Below are positions 1 through 10,968 of a stretch of 64,000 nucleotides of DNA, piece after piece (the stretch's first letter is position 1; the number at the start of each line of letters is the position of its first letter). The notes under the pieces were generated by a model. It was given only the letters and a program-made list of their open reading frames with translations. It was not told the DNA's origin and searched no databases. This stretch comes from Saussurea involucrata (Eukaryota; Streptophyta; Magnoliopsida; Asterales; Asteraceae), in contig CM066327.1 in the NCBI GenBank assembly GCA_033807775.1, positions 95,874,295 through 95,938,294 on the forward strand, in the 5' to 3' direction. Both the position numbers and the translations under genes were made by a program.

Positions 1-88
1 ACGATCTTAATTGTTCATATTTGATTGTAAGAGTGTATCCTGAAACTTTCAATTCTAATGATATTACAGGGTATGACAATGCGTATGA

Positions 89-2878
89 TCCAGGGAGGAA
101 CAATATGATGGTGATTCAGATGATAATGATGATGGCAATGATGGTAATGATGGTCCTGATGCGGAAAATATGTTTGGTAATGTTGCTGATATCCTTAATT
201 TTCCACAAATACACTTCTCAGCTAACATTAATGTGGAAGAACTCAACTTAGATGACATGCCCTTGATGTCTTCTCAAATTGGTGAAGGAATGGGAGGTAC
301 AAGGAGAACCGAGGGAGAATTAGTTGAAAATATATGTGAGTCTGTGAGAGAAAATGAAGAAAAAAATATGGAGAGTGTGAGAGCTACTCAAACCTACTAT
401 ACCAGAAGGGCAGCTACATCCACCACCAGATCTCATGTGTTGGGATCAGGTGTTGAAAAAGACGTTAGTCGCCCACTAACGCAATTGCACACCTCAGCCA
501 GCCATTCAACTTCTTCTCAACAGGAAGCTGTCTCATCTTCTCACGGGGTTTTAGCACATGATCTATCTGGGTTTCACTTGGAGATTCCGGGTATTGAAAC
601 AGAGCGACCTCCTCCCCGGTCCTCGACCTTTATTCCTGCACAAGTTGAGTGTCTAGTACCAATTTCTAATATTTTTGATTCTTTGAATAAGACACTTACG
701 GGAACATCTGATGCGCGTCTTTGTGACCCATCCGAAACACTCAGAGTAGATCCTCTCACAGGACTACAAGGATAGAGTGGAAATCCTACCAGTGCTAACA
801 CTATGCCAACACTGAGCGTAGGTCACACAGTTGCTACAACTGTTGTGTCAACGGCAAACCTAAGTGGTGCCGGTGTTGCATTACCCGTCTTTGTGACAAG
901 GGAAACTTTCGACGGCGCCCTAAAGGCTGTTGAGGAAACATTCATTCGGGAGATACAAGGAGTTAAAGCTTTATTTAAAGGAAAAGGGCCGATACTTGAT
1001 GAGCCCATTGTACGTCCACGTCCGGAGATTTTTCTGCCTCCGCCTTCATTTGCTCGTGTAACTCCGCCTCCGCAAAGTAATGTGCCTCCTCCAGTTCAAA
1101 ATCCGATTGATCAAAGCGTTGATGAATTAAGAGATCTGTTCTATGCTAAACTGATGTCAATAAGTCCTGAAGATCAGCAAAGCAAAACTTTATTGTCACT
1201 GCTCGAGAACTTCCAATCTACTCCACATCCACCACCACCACAACCTACATGTACACCGACAATTACAATCATGGAGTTCAATTCATTCAAGTCAGAAGTT
1301 GTACATTCTCTTAGCAATATGAAGCAGTCCATAGATGACTTGAAAGAATTGATGAAACAGTCATGTAAGACTCAAGCCCAAGGAACGAAATGGAAGCATG
1401 ATCAGGATCCCGATGATCATGATCATGAGGGGGAGAAAAGTAAGAAGCAGAAATATGATTCAGAAACTCAGAGTTTGGGCAAACAGTTATCTACTAAAGA
1501 AGTTATTCAGTTATTTGAATCCGGAGCAATGGGTGAAGAAAGCGGAAAACAGATTGTGTTATATGTGAATCCGAATGAAGAACCGACAGTTGAAAAGCCT
1601 GAGGTAAATGAGGAGGAAATAAGGGAAGTTGTAGACAGTTTTGTGGAAACTGTTGAAGTGGTTGATGTCAGTTCTGACGATGAAACTGATGAAAGGCAAG
1701 TGAGTATGAGAAGTATTGTTGAGTAAACGAGGAAACTGAACCGCTCTTAATGATCACATATGAACCAGATGATCAAGGTGTTGGGTTCACACAAGAAGAA
1801 GTAGACATTCTGACTGAAATATATGGGCCAAAGTCACGTGAAGAAATAGTCGTAAGCCCCATACACTCACCTGAACCTATCTTAAGTACCTTGATGCCAG
1901 CTCAACCTGAAGTGACACCATTATCCTTTAACCTTAACCAACCCAGCTCAACACATACCACCAAACCATTATCTGAACCAATTTCTGAAACCATTCCTGT
2001 TCAACATGCAACTCAACCAATCTCACAATCTATTCCCATTTAACATGAATTACAACCTTTTCATGATCCATTCCTTAAAGAACCAAAGCCTGAGGAAACA
2101 GAACCTCCACTCACCACACCCTTTGTACCACCTATCATTCATTCACACGATGAAGCCGGACCTTCTAATCCACTAGTATATGATCAACCTGGTCCATCAA
2201 CTTCACGAAGCAGAAACTTATCTTAACTTGAACAACGACAAAGAACTTTGTATTTGAGAACACCTTTCTTGGAAGATTCTGAAAGAAGACTGTTTGTGCA
2301 TTGAATCAGAAGATTGAATCCCTACGCCGTGTTGGGTATTACAGATTAGTCAGCCGAATACAAGTTCGAATACATGTATTTTCTGAGAGACAAGAGATGT
2401 AAGGAGCAAAGAGTTGATTGTGTCTATAAAGGAAGTGACTGCCAGATTATACTACAAAATGTGGTTTCCGGAGTTTGTTGTTCAAAAGCAGGATTGTAGA
2501 GACTACAGGTTTACTGAAACTGATTTTTGTCACCTTATGATTGAAGACTTTGAGTTCATGTACCATCATTTCAGAGATCTTCAGATCAGAAGAGAAAATG
2601 TGACTCTTGCATTGAATGCCATTAAAAGATTTCTGAGAAGACACGTCTTGTACATACAGTGTCATGATTTTCAGATGGCCGTGGAAAGCAATCAACCTAA
2701 GGTAAATTTGATAAGGGCTAATCAAAATTTGCCTGGATTGATGAGGATGCCTTTATATTCTGTGATTGATCAGCCAGAGTTTGGGATTGTTTTTAAGAAT
2801 GGTGCAAACAAGATCTTCATTCAGATTGATGAACTGGCAAAGTACTCTGATGTTACACTCAAGGTTGTAAGACTTTAG
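89..2878 (+). pseudogene. Decayed retrotransposon additional ORF (aORF), 3' part
   Basis: Open frames at 89-775, 803-1726, 1750-2043 and 2414-2878 read as one broken protein. The stop at 773-775 is in frame with the next segment. A one-base shift near 1720 moves to the frame of 1750-2302, which has stops at 2041-2043 and 2224-2226. Another shift precedes 2414. The start is Asp/Asn-rich (about 98-160), the middle is Pro/Ser/Thr-rich with acidic patches, and the end (about 2480-2870) is a compact segment with the pattern PEFGIVFKN. That segment resembles PRFGLVFQN near the C-terminus of the large aORF of element E (46380-51483). This links it to plant Copia aORFs of unknown function. No gag or pol lies next to it. 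The parent element runs off the left edge and is cut on the right by element B at 2965. Being a host gene is possible but unlikely. Confidence 0.6.
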
Positions 2879-2921
2879 TTGTAAGAAAGGCTCAAAAGAC
2901 ATGATGCTGAACGAAAGATTA

Positions 2922-2967
2922 CCTGGATGTCTACTAGACCTGGAATTCTTTTGCCTGGATGTCTACT
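2922..2967. repeat. 14-bp direct repeat at a rearrangement junction
   Basis: The 14-mer CCTGGATGTCTACT occurs at 2922-2935 and again at 2954-2967, where recognisable gypsy LTR sequence begins (2965 matches 19671). A short templated copy exactly at a breakpoint is the usual footprint of end-joining repair with filler DNA. Confidence 0.7.
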
Positions 2968-4506
2968 TTTAATCCCATTTCATCATTTTATGATGAAATT
3001 GTGGAATATATAGGTATATCTTATATTATATATATCTATGCAATTTATTTATTTATACATTTTATTATTCGTATCCCGTTTCATCCTCTTATGGTGAAAT
3101 GATGGAATATACATATATATAACATATTTATATATATTTACGCAATTTATTTATTCTTTATCCTATTTCATCATTTTATGATGAAATTGTGGAATATACA
3201 TATATACTATACATTTATATTTATGTATTTTAAATACTTGTCTTTACATTTAAGACCTTTAATCTTATCGTTCTTACGATAAAATTTCGGTTTATATATA
3301 TATATATGTATTATATATATACACGTTCTTTAAAACCCTTTTCGTTACTTATTGTGACGAAATTTCGGAAACTTTAATCTAAACAAGAAGAATGTATACA
3401 CTTGTTACGTTATAATATTAAAACACAACGAGGCATTTTATGACGACTTGGATAATTAGTACCGAACTCTCTAGACAAAAACTTACTAGTGACCTTACGT
3501 TGATAGGATCGAAGTAGGATCATCTCGAGGTACTTGTGGGAGATTCCCGGACTCTATCGCTTATCAAGTGAGTTTTCACAGCCCCTTTTTACTATTTTAT
3601 ACATTTTGGGGTGAAAAGCATGTCACGATTTTATTACGCATCGATTTCACTGTTTATTCAAAATACTGTATATTTTCTCCGTATACTTATGCGCTATGGT
3701 ATGTATGCTTATGTTAGTTGATTATTAGTTTTGCTATTAAGTCCCCGGTGATTCTACATTACCCATTAGCTCATTGTGCGAGCCGCTTGGTATATTATGG
3801 ATAACGTTATTTGGTTCACACCCCACTCACCTCGCGAGTGCATAGTTATCGTCTTCTTTATCATGTTTGTGAGGAACATGTGTCTAAATGGTCTTACCCA
3901 TGTGAAATGATTTCACCGCTGAGGTAGGACGTAAGGGGTGTGGAACAGTCAGTAGGTTTGGGTAGTGGCTCATTACTTTAACATATATTGCATACAATAC
4001 TATACCTTGCGCATGTTGACAACTGAAATCTTTATCCATTGTGCGGATTTACAAAGATGCTTTGAAACTACAACCGATTACTTAATCCATTGTGCGGATT
4101 AAAACTATTTTCTATGACAAACTTATATCCACTTGTGCGGATTAAAACTGTTTTCTATGACAAACTTATATCCACTTGTGCGGATTAAAACTGTTTCTAT
4201 GACAAACTTTGATGTACTCATAAAACCTGTGAACTCACCAACTATTCAATAGTTGACCCTCTCATTTACATGCTTTTCAGGAAATAGCAAGTAAGATTGG
4301 AACTTTAGAAGGCACCTCAAGTAGCTGCATTCAACACGTTTTTCCTTATCATGTCAAGTTGTGTTTTGGACAAACTTTATATTTTTGGAACAAGATGTAT
4401 CTTTTGTAAACTTTTTATGCTATGACGATTGTGTGTTGTCTTCTACCTTACGCAATAAAATCTTTAGCTGTGACATCCCATATTTCCGCTTTAGCGGGGT
4501 GTGACA
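2965..4506 (+). repeat. 5' LTR of element B, left part missing
   Basis: Matches 19671-20679 plus 26648-27069 of the 3' LTR at high identity, and ends at the same TGTGACA. About 1.5 kb present at the start of the 3' LTR (18179-19670) has no counterpart here. The region holds AT-rich stretches and blocks of 'atttcatcattttatgatgaaat' type inverted repeats, and ends in a hairpin CCGC-TTTA-GCGG at about 4486-4497. No gene is present. Confidence 0.9.
4090..4217 (+). repeat. 43-bp tandem repeat, 3 copies, in B LTR
   Basis: Units start at 4090, 4133 and 4176, each beginning TTGTGCGGATTAAAACT. The matching place in the 3' LTR (about 26695-26775) has two copies, so copy number has changed since insertion. 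Confidence 0.8.
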
Positions 4507-4710
4507 GAAATGGAATCCGAAACAAAGCTCCTATCGGCTCCAGTGTCAAATAATACTGATGTATAATTGTCGTTTAGGAGAAACGTACCTGTCACCATAT
4601 TAGGGTGGCGACATGCTTCGTCAGCTCCGATGACAAATACCCGTCCTGGATCTTGGCCTCCTTGGTTTCCCTGATTGGTTTACCTAGCATGATTTCCACG
4701 GTTGCTATTG
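4507..4710 (-). pseudogene. Inverted gag/protease scrap of element B
   Basis: On the minus strand this reads as the Gag zinc-knuckle-to-protease linker (Asn/Gly/Gln-rich, then VIGADEA, then VTGTFLLN) followed by the retropepsin core DTGADRSFVS. The rest of the protease follows at 4712 on the + strand. The protease catalytic Asp therefore lies in an inverted block between the 5' LTR and the remaining pol. The inversion took the place of the primer site and the whole of gag, so this copy cannot make particles or start reverse transcription normally. Confidence 0.8.
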
Positions 4711-4711
4711 A

Positions 4712-5820
4712 TATGAATTTGAGACTAAGGGTGTAATTATAGACTGTACCTTGAATCTAGCAGATAAATTGTTTAGCGTGGATCTTATTCCTATTGAATT
4801 GGGGAGTTTTGACGTAGTAATAGACATGGATTGGTTATCCAAGAATCGAGCGGAGATCTGTTGTTTTGATAAGACGATTAGAGTACCTTTGCAAGACGGA
4901 GAAACCCTAGTCATACAAGGAAACAAAGTCGAAAGAAGCCTAGAGATATTATCAAGTATGAAAGTACATAAGTATTTGAGGAAGAAGTGCGTTACATTTT
5001 TGGCACTCATAGTTGAGAAGAAATCCGAGGAAAGGTGAATCCAAGACATTCCGGTGGTGAAGGATCACCCGGAGGTGTTCCCCGACGATTTTCCTGGACC
5101 CCCCCCCCCCCCCCCCCCGTTTAGACAAGTGGAATTTCAAATTGACCTTATACCTGGAGCAACACCCATAGCTAAGGCACCGCTTAGCACCTGCAGAAAT
5201 GCAAGAGTTGTTAAGCCAACTCCAAGAACTTCTGGACAAGGACTTTATTAGGCCAAGTTCCTCGCCTTGGGGAGCTCCAGTCCTGTTCATCCAGAAAAAA
5301 AAGGGATGGATCGTTTCGAATGTGCATAGATTATAGGGAGCTAAATAAGTTGACAATCAAGAACCGATATCCTCTCCCTCGAATAGATGATTTATTCGAC
5401 CAATTGCAAGGCGCAACTTATTTCTCAAAGATTGATCTTCGATCAGGTTATCACCAGTTAAGAGTCCGCAAGGAGGACATTCCTAAGACAGCTTTTAGGA
5501 CACGATATGGACACTACGAGTTTTTAGTTATGCCTTTCGGATTAACAAATGCACCAGCTGTGTTCATGGATTTAAGGAACAGGGTATGCAGACCATACCT
5601 TGATAAGTTTGTGATCGTGTTTATCGATGACATTTTGATCTACTCTCGAAGTAAGGAGGATCACCAGCAGCACTTAAGATTAATTCTAGAACTTCTTAAG
5701 GAACAGAAACTTTACGCCAAACTCTCTAAGTGCGAATTTTGGATTAGAGAAGTACACTTTCTTGGTCATGTGATTGGAGAGAAAGGAATTCACGTGGACC
5801 CTTCATGGTATGGAAAGTAG
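4712..5820 (+). pseudogene. Element B pol: protease C-terminal part and reverse transcriptase
   Basis: Protease: about 4712-5038, with CTLNLAD and ELGSFDVVIDMDWL; its DTG core lies inverted upstream. RT: starts near 5054 with HPEVFPDDFPG, runs through a 20-base C tract that replaces the usual PPVR region, then QVEFQIDLIPG. It shifts frame near 5190 and continues at 5320 with CIDYRELNKLTIKNRYPLPR, DLRSGYHQLR, VMPFGLTNAP and the catalytic VFIDDILIYSR (about 5610-5650). It ends abruptly after VDPS at about 5806, where palm-thumb, connection and RNase H should follow. The next codons already belong to the integrase zinc finger, so roughly a kilobase is deleted. The family makes cDNA in cytoplasmic particles. 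This copy is dead. Confidence 0.88.
5099..5118 (+). repeat. 20-base poly-C tract inside RT coding sequence
   Basis: Twenty consecutive C, encoding a Pro run where related elements read PGLPPVRQVEF. It is either a real homopolymer expansion or a sequencing-length artefact. Confidence 0.85.
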
Positions 5821-6657
5821 ATTTGAAACTAAGGTTGACGGAGTACGTTATTTCAAGGACAGAATTTGAATTCCGAAAGCCAACGACGTACGAGAAATGG
5901 TTCTGGACGAAGTCCACAAGTCTAGATATCCAATTCATCCGGGAGCGGATAAGATGTACAAGGACTTAAGGGAATATTATTGGTGGCCATGAATGAAGAA
6001 AGACATTGCCTTGTACGTAGGGAAATGTTTGACTTGCTTAAAGGTCAAACCTTTATACTAAAAACCATCTGGTTTGCTGCAACAACCAGAGATTCCCAGT
6101 GGAAATGGGAACAAATAATCATGGATTTTATAACCAAACTCCCGAGAACTGCCAAAGGGTACGACTCGATTTGGGTTATAGTAAACCGATTCACGAAATC
6201 TGCACATTTCCTACCGATTAGGGAAGATTATAAGATGGAAAAGGTTTCTCAGATCTACATCAAGGAATATGTTACACGTCATGGAGTCCCAATTTCCATC
6301 ACATCAGATAGAGATAGCCGTTTCACATCTCGGTTTTGGCAGTCACTCCAAAGAGTATTGGGTACGCAATTGAATTTGAGTACTGCCTACCATCCTCAAA
6401 CGGATGGGCAAAGTGAACAAACTATTCAAACCTTTGGTCGAGTTTTCTTATAGCAATAGCTATCACACCAGTATTCAATGTGCGCCATTTGAAGCTTTGT
6501 ATGGACGCAAGTGTTGTTCACCCCTTTGTTTGTTAGAATTTAGAGATAGACATAAAGCATCCAGAGATCGTCAGAAAAGTTATGTGGATAATCGTAGGAA
6601 GCCCTTAGAATTCCAAATTGGTGATAGAGTGCTTCTAAAGGTATCAACATGGAAAGG
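5821..6657 (+). pseudogene. Element B integrase, N-terminal and core
   Basis: Reads the zinc-binding H2C2 region (HPGADKMYKDLREYYWWP, then CLTCLKVK), a stop at 5990, then a frameshift into the core: WEQIIMDFITKLP (first Asp), ITSDRDSRFTSRFW (second Asp) and YHPQTDGQSEQ (Glu). The three catalytic acids survive. Two deletions follow: one near 6436 drops the usual EDMLRAC segment and shifts frame, another near 6545 shortens the LLEFRDR region. The C-terminal GDRVLLKVSTWKG (6620-6657) is cut by insertion of element A. The 5 bases AAAGG (6653-6657) are the target duplication, and the frame resumes at 17818. Confidence 0.88.
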
Positions 6658-7533
6658 TGTCAGGATCGAATCTTAACAAGACTAAAAATACTTAGAACTC
6701 AGAATTAAAGAATCTGCGGAATAGAACTTTAATTCACACAATCAAAGAACAATATATCAGAAAACACACAGTTGTTTTGTATTCACTGATTCAACTCACA
6801 AGCTTACAACCAAACCTCAATCTTGATGAACAGGCTCAATCTTGATGAACAGGCTCAATCAAGACGACTTCTACTTCTCTAGAAATAGGGTTCTAAACCT
6901 TGAGGTTAATTCTCTCTAAAACAAAACGTATATCGTGTATATTGTATGTATTTTTGAATAGCTATCTTTCAACATCTATTTATACTAAATAGTTACAAGA
7001 TAACTATCAAAAATAAATTGATCTTCTGAATCTTCTTTAAGCATATCTTCATTCATTCCATCTTTATCTCCAAAATCTTCGCATACCAGACTTATCACAT
7101 CAGCAGTATTAACTTCATTCAGCATGAGCAGTACTAATATTTTCCAGCAGCACTAATTCATTCCAGCAGCATTAACTTATTCCAGCAGTACTAACCTTGC
7201 TTCAGCAGTATTAATCTATTCCAGCAGCATTAACTTGACTCAGCAGTACTAACCTTGTTCCAACAGCATTAATGCATCAGCAGTACTAACAGAGTTCCCG
7301 CAGTATTAACTTTGTCTTGCAGTAGTAACTATGTTCTGGCAGTACTAACCTTGTTCCAGCAGCATTAATGCATCAGCAGTACTAACAGAGTTCCCACAGT
7401 ATTAACTTTGTCTTGCAGTAGAAACTATGTTCTGGCAGTACTAACCTTAACTGGCAGTAGTAACTTTGTTCTGGAAGTAGTAATGTTGTTCTGGAAGTAT
7501 TATCCATACTAAGAAAATCTTCAGTTCCCAACA
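6658..7533 (-). repeat. 3' LTR of element A
   Basis: Pairs with 16961-17817. It is 19 bp longer because CAATCTTGATGAACAGGCT is present twice near 6827-6866. TATAAATA lies on the minus strand at 6977-6984. From about 7100 to 7510 it is packed with some two dozen variants of GCAGTAYTAAC, which is on the upstream (U3) side of the TATA box in element orientation. Confidence 0.95.
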
Positions 7534-7546
7534 ATCTCCCCCTAAC
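7534..7546 (-). promoter_or_regulatory. Polypurine tract of element A
   Basis: The minus strand reads AGTTAGGGGGAGAT directly against the 3' LTR. This is the expected primer for plus-strand DNA synthesis and is shared in form with elements E and I. About 50 bp of 3' untranslated sequence lies between it and the aORF stop. Confidence 0.85.
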
Positions 7547-7598
7547 TTGACTTTTAGAAAGAGAAGTCAAGTTCTTCAGATGATGATGCTTCCAAAAC

Positions 7599-10540
7599 TT
7601 AATCTTGAACACACAAGTCAGGATTCAATCCCAAACTTTGATTGATGATCCTTCTTACCATGTATCTTGCCATCTTAGAATCTTTGTTACCCACTAACTT
7701 AGCTTTTAGCATTCCATTCAACCTTGTCATGTTGTGCTTGTATATTTTATCCACCAAATAATACTCATGATATGCATTGTCAAGTGTTATGACATACACA
7801 CCACAGTTTTCAATAAGCATCCAGTTGGTAACAGCTTGAAATTGCCTTTCTGTCAAATACTTAACTGCTTCTGTATTGAACATTAGACACAAGTATTCAA
7901 GTACCATTTTGGTGATGGACATTCCATTCTCAGTCAGCAAATTTCCATAAAGCTTCATTCCCACCTTGAACATATCTTCCAAGTCTGATCTAGAGCACAT
8001 CCTTATAAGTCTTCCCCATGTAGAACAGACCTCAAACTTCCCATCTGCTCTTTTTATTCTAATGTACTCCTTTCTCCCATCTCTCAATGTGTCCCAGAAG
8101 ATGATCTCAGGAGCCATAGAAGCTAATGGTTTAACTTTGATTGGACTAGTATCAACCACAGTAATATACATATCACATTGAGCATTTGTTGGTGATTGTA
8201 CATTGCTTGGTTGACCTGATGGAGTTGCCACTTCTACTTCAGCAACTTTTTGATCAGCTTTCTCTTTCACAACTTCCTCCTTAGCTTCTTCTACAATGGA
8301 TTTCACCCTAGGCTTCTTTACAACTTTCTTCTTTGAAGCTATAGACTTTGTTCTTGGTCTTTTGTTTGACACCATCTTGGTTCTTTTGAGTGACTTAACA
8401 GCTTCAGGAGTGGTTTCAGCTGTTTTCTTTGTTTCTGCTGCTTCAGGGATGGTTTCTGCTGCCTTATGTTTTTCAGCAACATTAACCCTTTCTGCTGCTT
8501 GAATGGTTTCTGCTGCTTTTTGACTAGCAGCATTAACCATTTCTGCTGCTCTACCTATTACTGCTTCTTTTACAATCTTTGATACTGCTGCTTCAACACT
8601 ATTCTTCACAATCTCAAATACCTCTGCTTCAATCTCAGATTTAGTTACTGTAGATACAGATACTGCTTTCTTCTCACTTTCAGATACTGCTGCATCAACA
8701 AGACTCTTCATAATTTCAGCTACTGCTGCTTCAATCTCAGATACTGCAGCATTAACTGTTTCTACTGCTTTTTCTGTGGTTTCTGCTGCTGCTGCTGCTT
8801 CAATCTCAGATACTGCTTCCTTCTCATTTTCTGCAGTTTCAGTTACTGCTGCTTTCTCACTTTCTGCTTCCTTTGCAACTTCTGCACTCTGATCAGCCTC
8901 CCCCTCATCCTTATGCTCATTCTCCCCCTCAACCTTTGCATCCTCCATGTTTAGTTCAGTTTCTAACTCCCCCTTTTTGGAAGCATCAGTGGTTGATCTT
9001 CTCCTTTTCAGAACATACTGAGCTTTCTTCCTTCTTTGCAGCAGCTTGGTGATCATCTTCTTATTCTTCTCTATCTTGGTGTGTTGATAAAGAACCACCT
9101 TCTTAAGCTCATCAATCTCCTTCTGCTGATTCATGACATCAATGTTGATGTTGGCAATGGTTTCCATCAATTCCGCATAAGTATATCTATCCTCACCTGG
9201 TTTAGAAGTGTTTACCTCCCTTTCAGGATCATTGGAAGGTTTAGTAGGTGTCTCTTGCCTAGCAAAAGCACAACCTACTCCCATGGTTTCTTGGCGCCTG
9301 GGTCCTCTGAATGTTTTCACATTCTGAGTTGCCGTGGGAAAGGTCTTAGTGATGTTACCACTGTCCTTCTCTTTGCTAGCAGAAGTAGTAGCAGCCTTGC
9401 AGCCCACATGCTCATCCTTCTCCTTAGAGAGCACCTTCTTGGGGTTGGGAGACACCCCTGTGGTTACCCTTTTGATATTCTCTATTGGAGAATGCTCCAA
9501 TAGAGGGCTTGTAGGCTTTGGGCTATTAAGAGATACACCAAGGGAAGGAACCTTGTGTACCTTTCTTCTTTCAAACTTCTTGGTGATTTTGGGAGTGGGT
9601 CTTAAAAGAATGGACTGTGGGATTTTTTGGTGATGGAAGGTTGGGATTGGTCATCAGTGGGTGTGTCTAATGGGAGCCTTGACCCTGATGCCATACCTTC
9701 AGTGGTGTGGGACACAACCATCATTGTAGAGAATAATGGTGTGTCAACTCCTTCCGAGTCCCTAGGAATTCTTCTCATATTTGAGAAAACCTTCCCTTTA
9801 GGGGGTTTTGACACATATACCTCAGCAGACTGAGGTAAATCCGTCAATTCAAGGTTAATCACTTCTTGGACAAACCTGGGATACATGTAAAAGCGCTTTT
9901 TGGATTCTAGGTTTGCCACAAGATCATTAAAAATCATGGCGGAAAAATTGAACTTTCTGGCAGTGGCTAAGCAGACCAAGGCATAAGCAATGGTACTACT
10001 AAACTCACTCCATCCAGTTGTTTTCTTTGAAATACAGTGCATAAGAGTATGAACAAAAAATCGCCATTGGGTGAAAAACTTTGACTTGTAGAATTTAAAA
10101 ATTCCAATGGCACCTTCATACCCCATTCTTGGTAAGGTCGAGAAAAGTTCATCATTAGAGAGATAGGTTATACCTGAGGCATCATCTAAGTGAAGAGTGA
10201 TGCGAATAACCTCCTCTGTGACCTTCAAGGGTTTGTCACAAACCCTTGTTCGAATGATTTTCTGCCCATCTTCGAATATAACAGTGGCATTCTCCCAAAA
10301 TTGCTTTTGATGCTCAATATATATGGTTGGGCACACTGTTAGGGCATGAGAGATGTGTGTGGACTTGAGAAAATCCACCATATCATGAAATCCTGCGGCC
10401 TGCTTTGGCTTCTGAAGCATCGCAATCTCATTGTGCTCATCGACAAACTCCATTGTCGTCATTCTTCCTGAGGATTTGGATAGAGAACACAGAGATTCTA
10501 GGGAGAAAAGGTTAGAACGAGAGAGAGAAATTGAATGCAA
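7599..10540 (-). pseudogene. Element A aORF, ~950 codons, one frameshift
   Basis: Two open stretches, 10540-9602 and an open frame extending upstream of 9500 down to 7599, join by a single frameshift near 9635. The frame used downstream is open from there without another stop. N-terminal ~280 residues: predicted helical globular domain with FVDEHNEIAML, HQKQFWENA, FFVHTLMHC and FSSTIAYAL, the W/F-spaced pattern seen in what is often annotated as a 'putative plant transposon protein' domain. Middle: ~350 residues of Lys/Glu-rich coiled coil and Ala-Glu-Thr/Val repeats (AAETIPEAAETKK type). C-terminus: IRIKRADGKFEV, RMCSRSDLEDMF. No catalytic motif or signal peptide is seen. It sits downstream of pol in sense orientation, probably expressed separately from gag-pol. 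Function unknown: an envelope-like or RNA/chromatin-binding role would be a guess. Confidence 0.75.
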
Positions 10541-10559
10541 AGAGACGTTATGAACTTTG

Positions 10560-10870
10560 GCGGGCTAAAAGAGTATTTATAGCAGTACTAGCCCTGATTT
10601 TCTTTAGAAGCAGTATTAATGACTTAGCAGTATTAACGACTGAGCAGTATTAACTACAAGGCAATATTAACTACACAGCAGTATTAACTACACAAGCAGT
10701 ATTAACTACTAAGCAGTATTAACTACTAAGCAGTATTAACTACACATGCAGTATTAACTACGAAGCAGTATTAACTACAAAGCAGTATTAACTACACATT
10801 AGCAGTAGAAAATATGTACTAGCAGTAGTAATTCTGCACTGGCAGTAGTAACTATACTTACACTTTGCAG
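10560..10870 (-). repeat. Spacer array of GCAGTATTAAC words between aORF and pol
   Basis: About 15 variants of GCAGTATTAACTAC at irregular spacing of 13-25 bp. The rest of 10541-10968 holds no ORF. It is the same word as in the LTRs and coding regions of this element, and it lies where an aORF promoter or splice signal would be needed. Confidence 0.9.
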
Positions 10871-10968
10871 CACTTGTCGATCTGAGTCATACTGAGGTTC
10901 TGAGAAAACTAGTTAGTAACACCAAATATACAAAGAAATACAGGTATAAAAAATTAAAAATCATGAAT

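Noticed and set aside
1..2878. Host gene on the + strand
   Set aside because: Several stops and frameshifts, a C-terminal resemblance to the E aORF and its place in a retrotransposon block; I keep a small chance.
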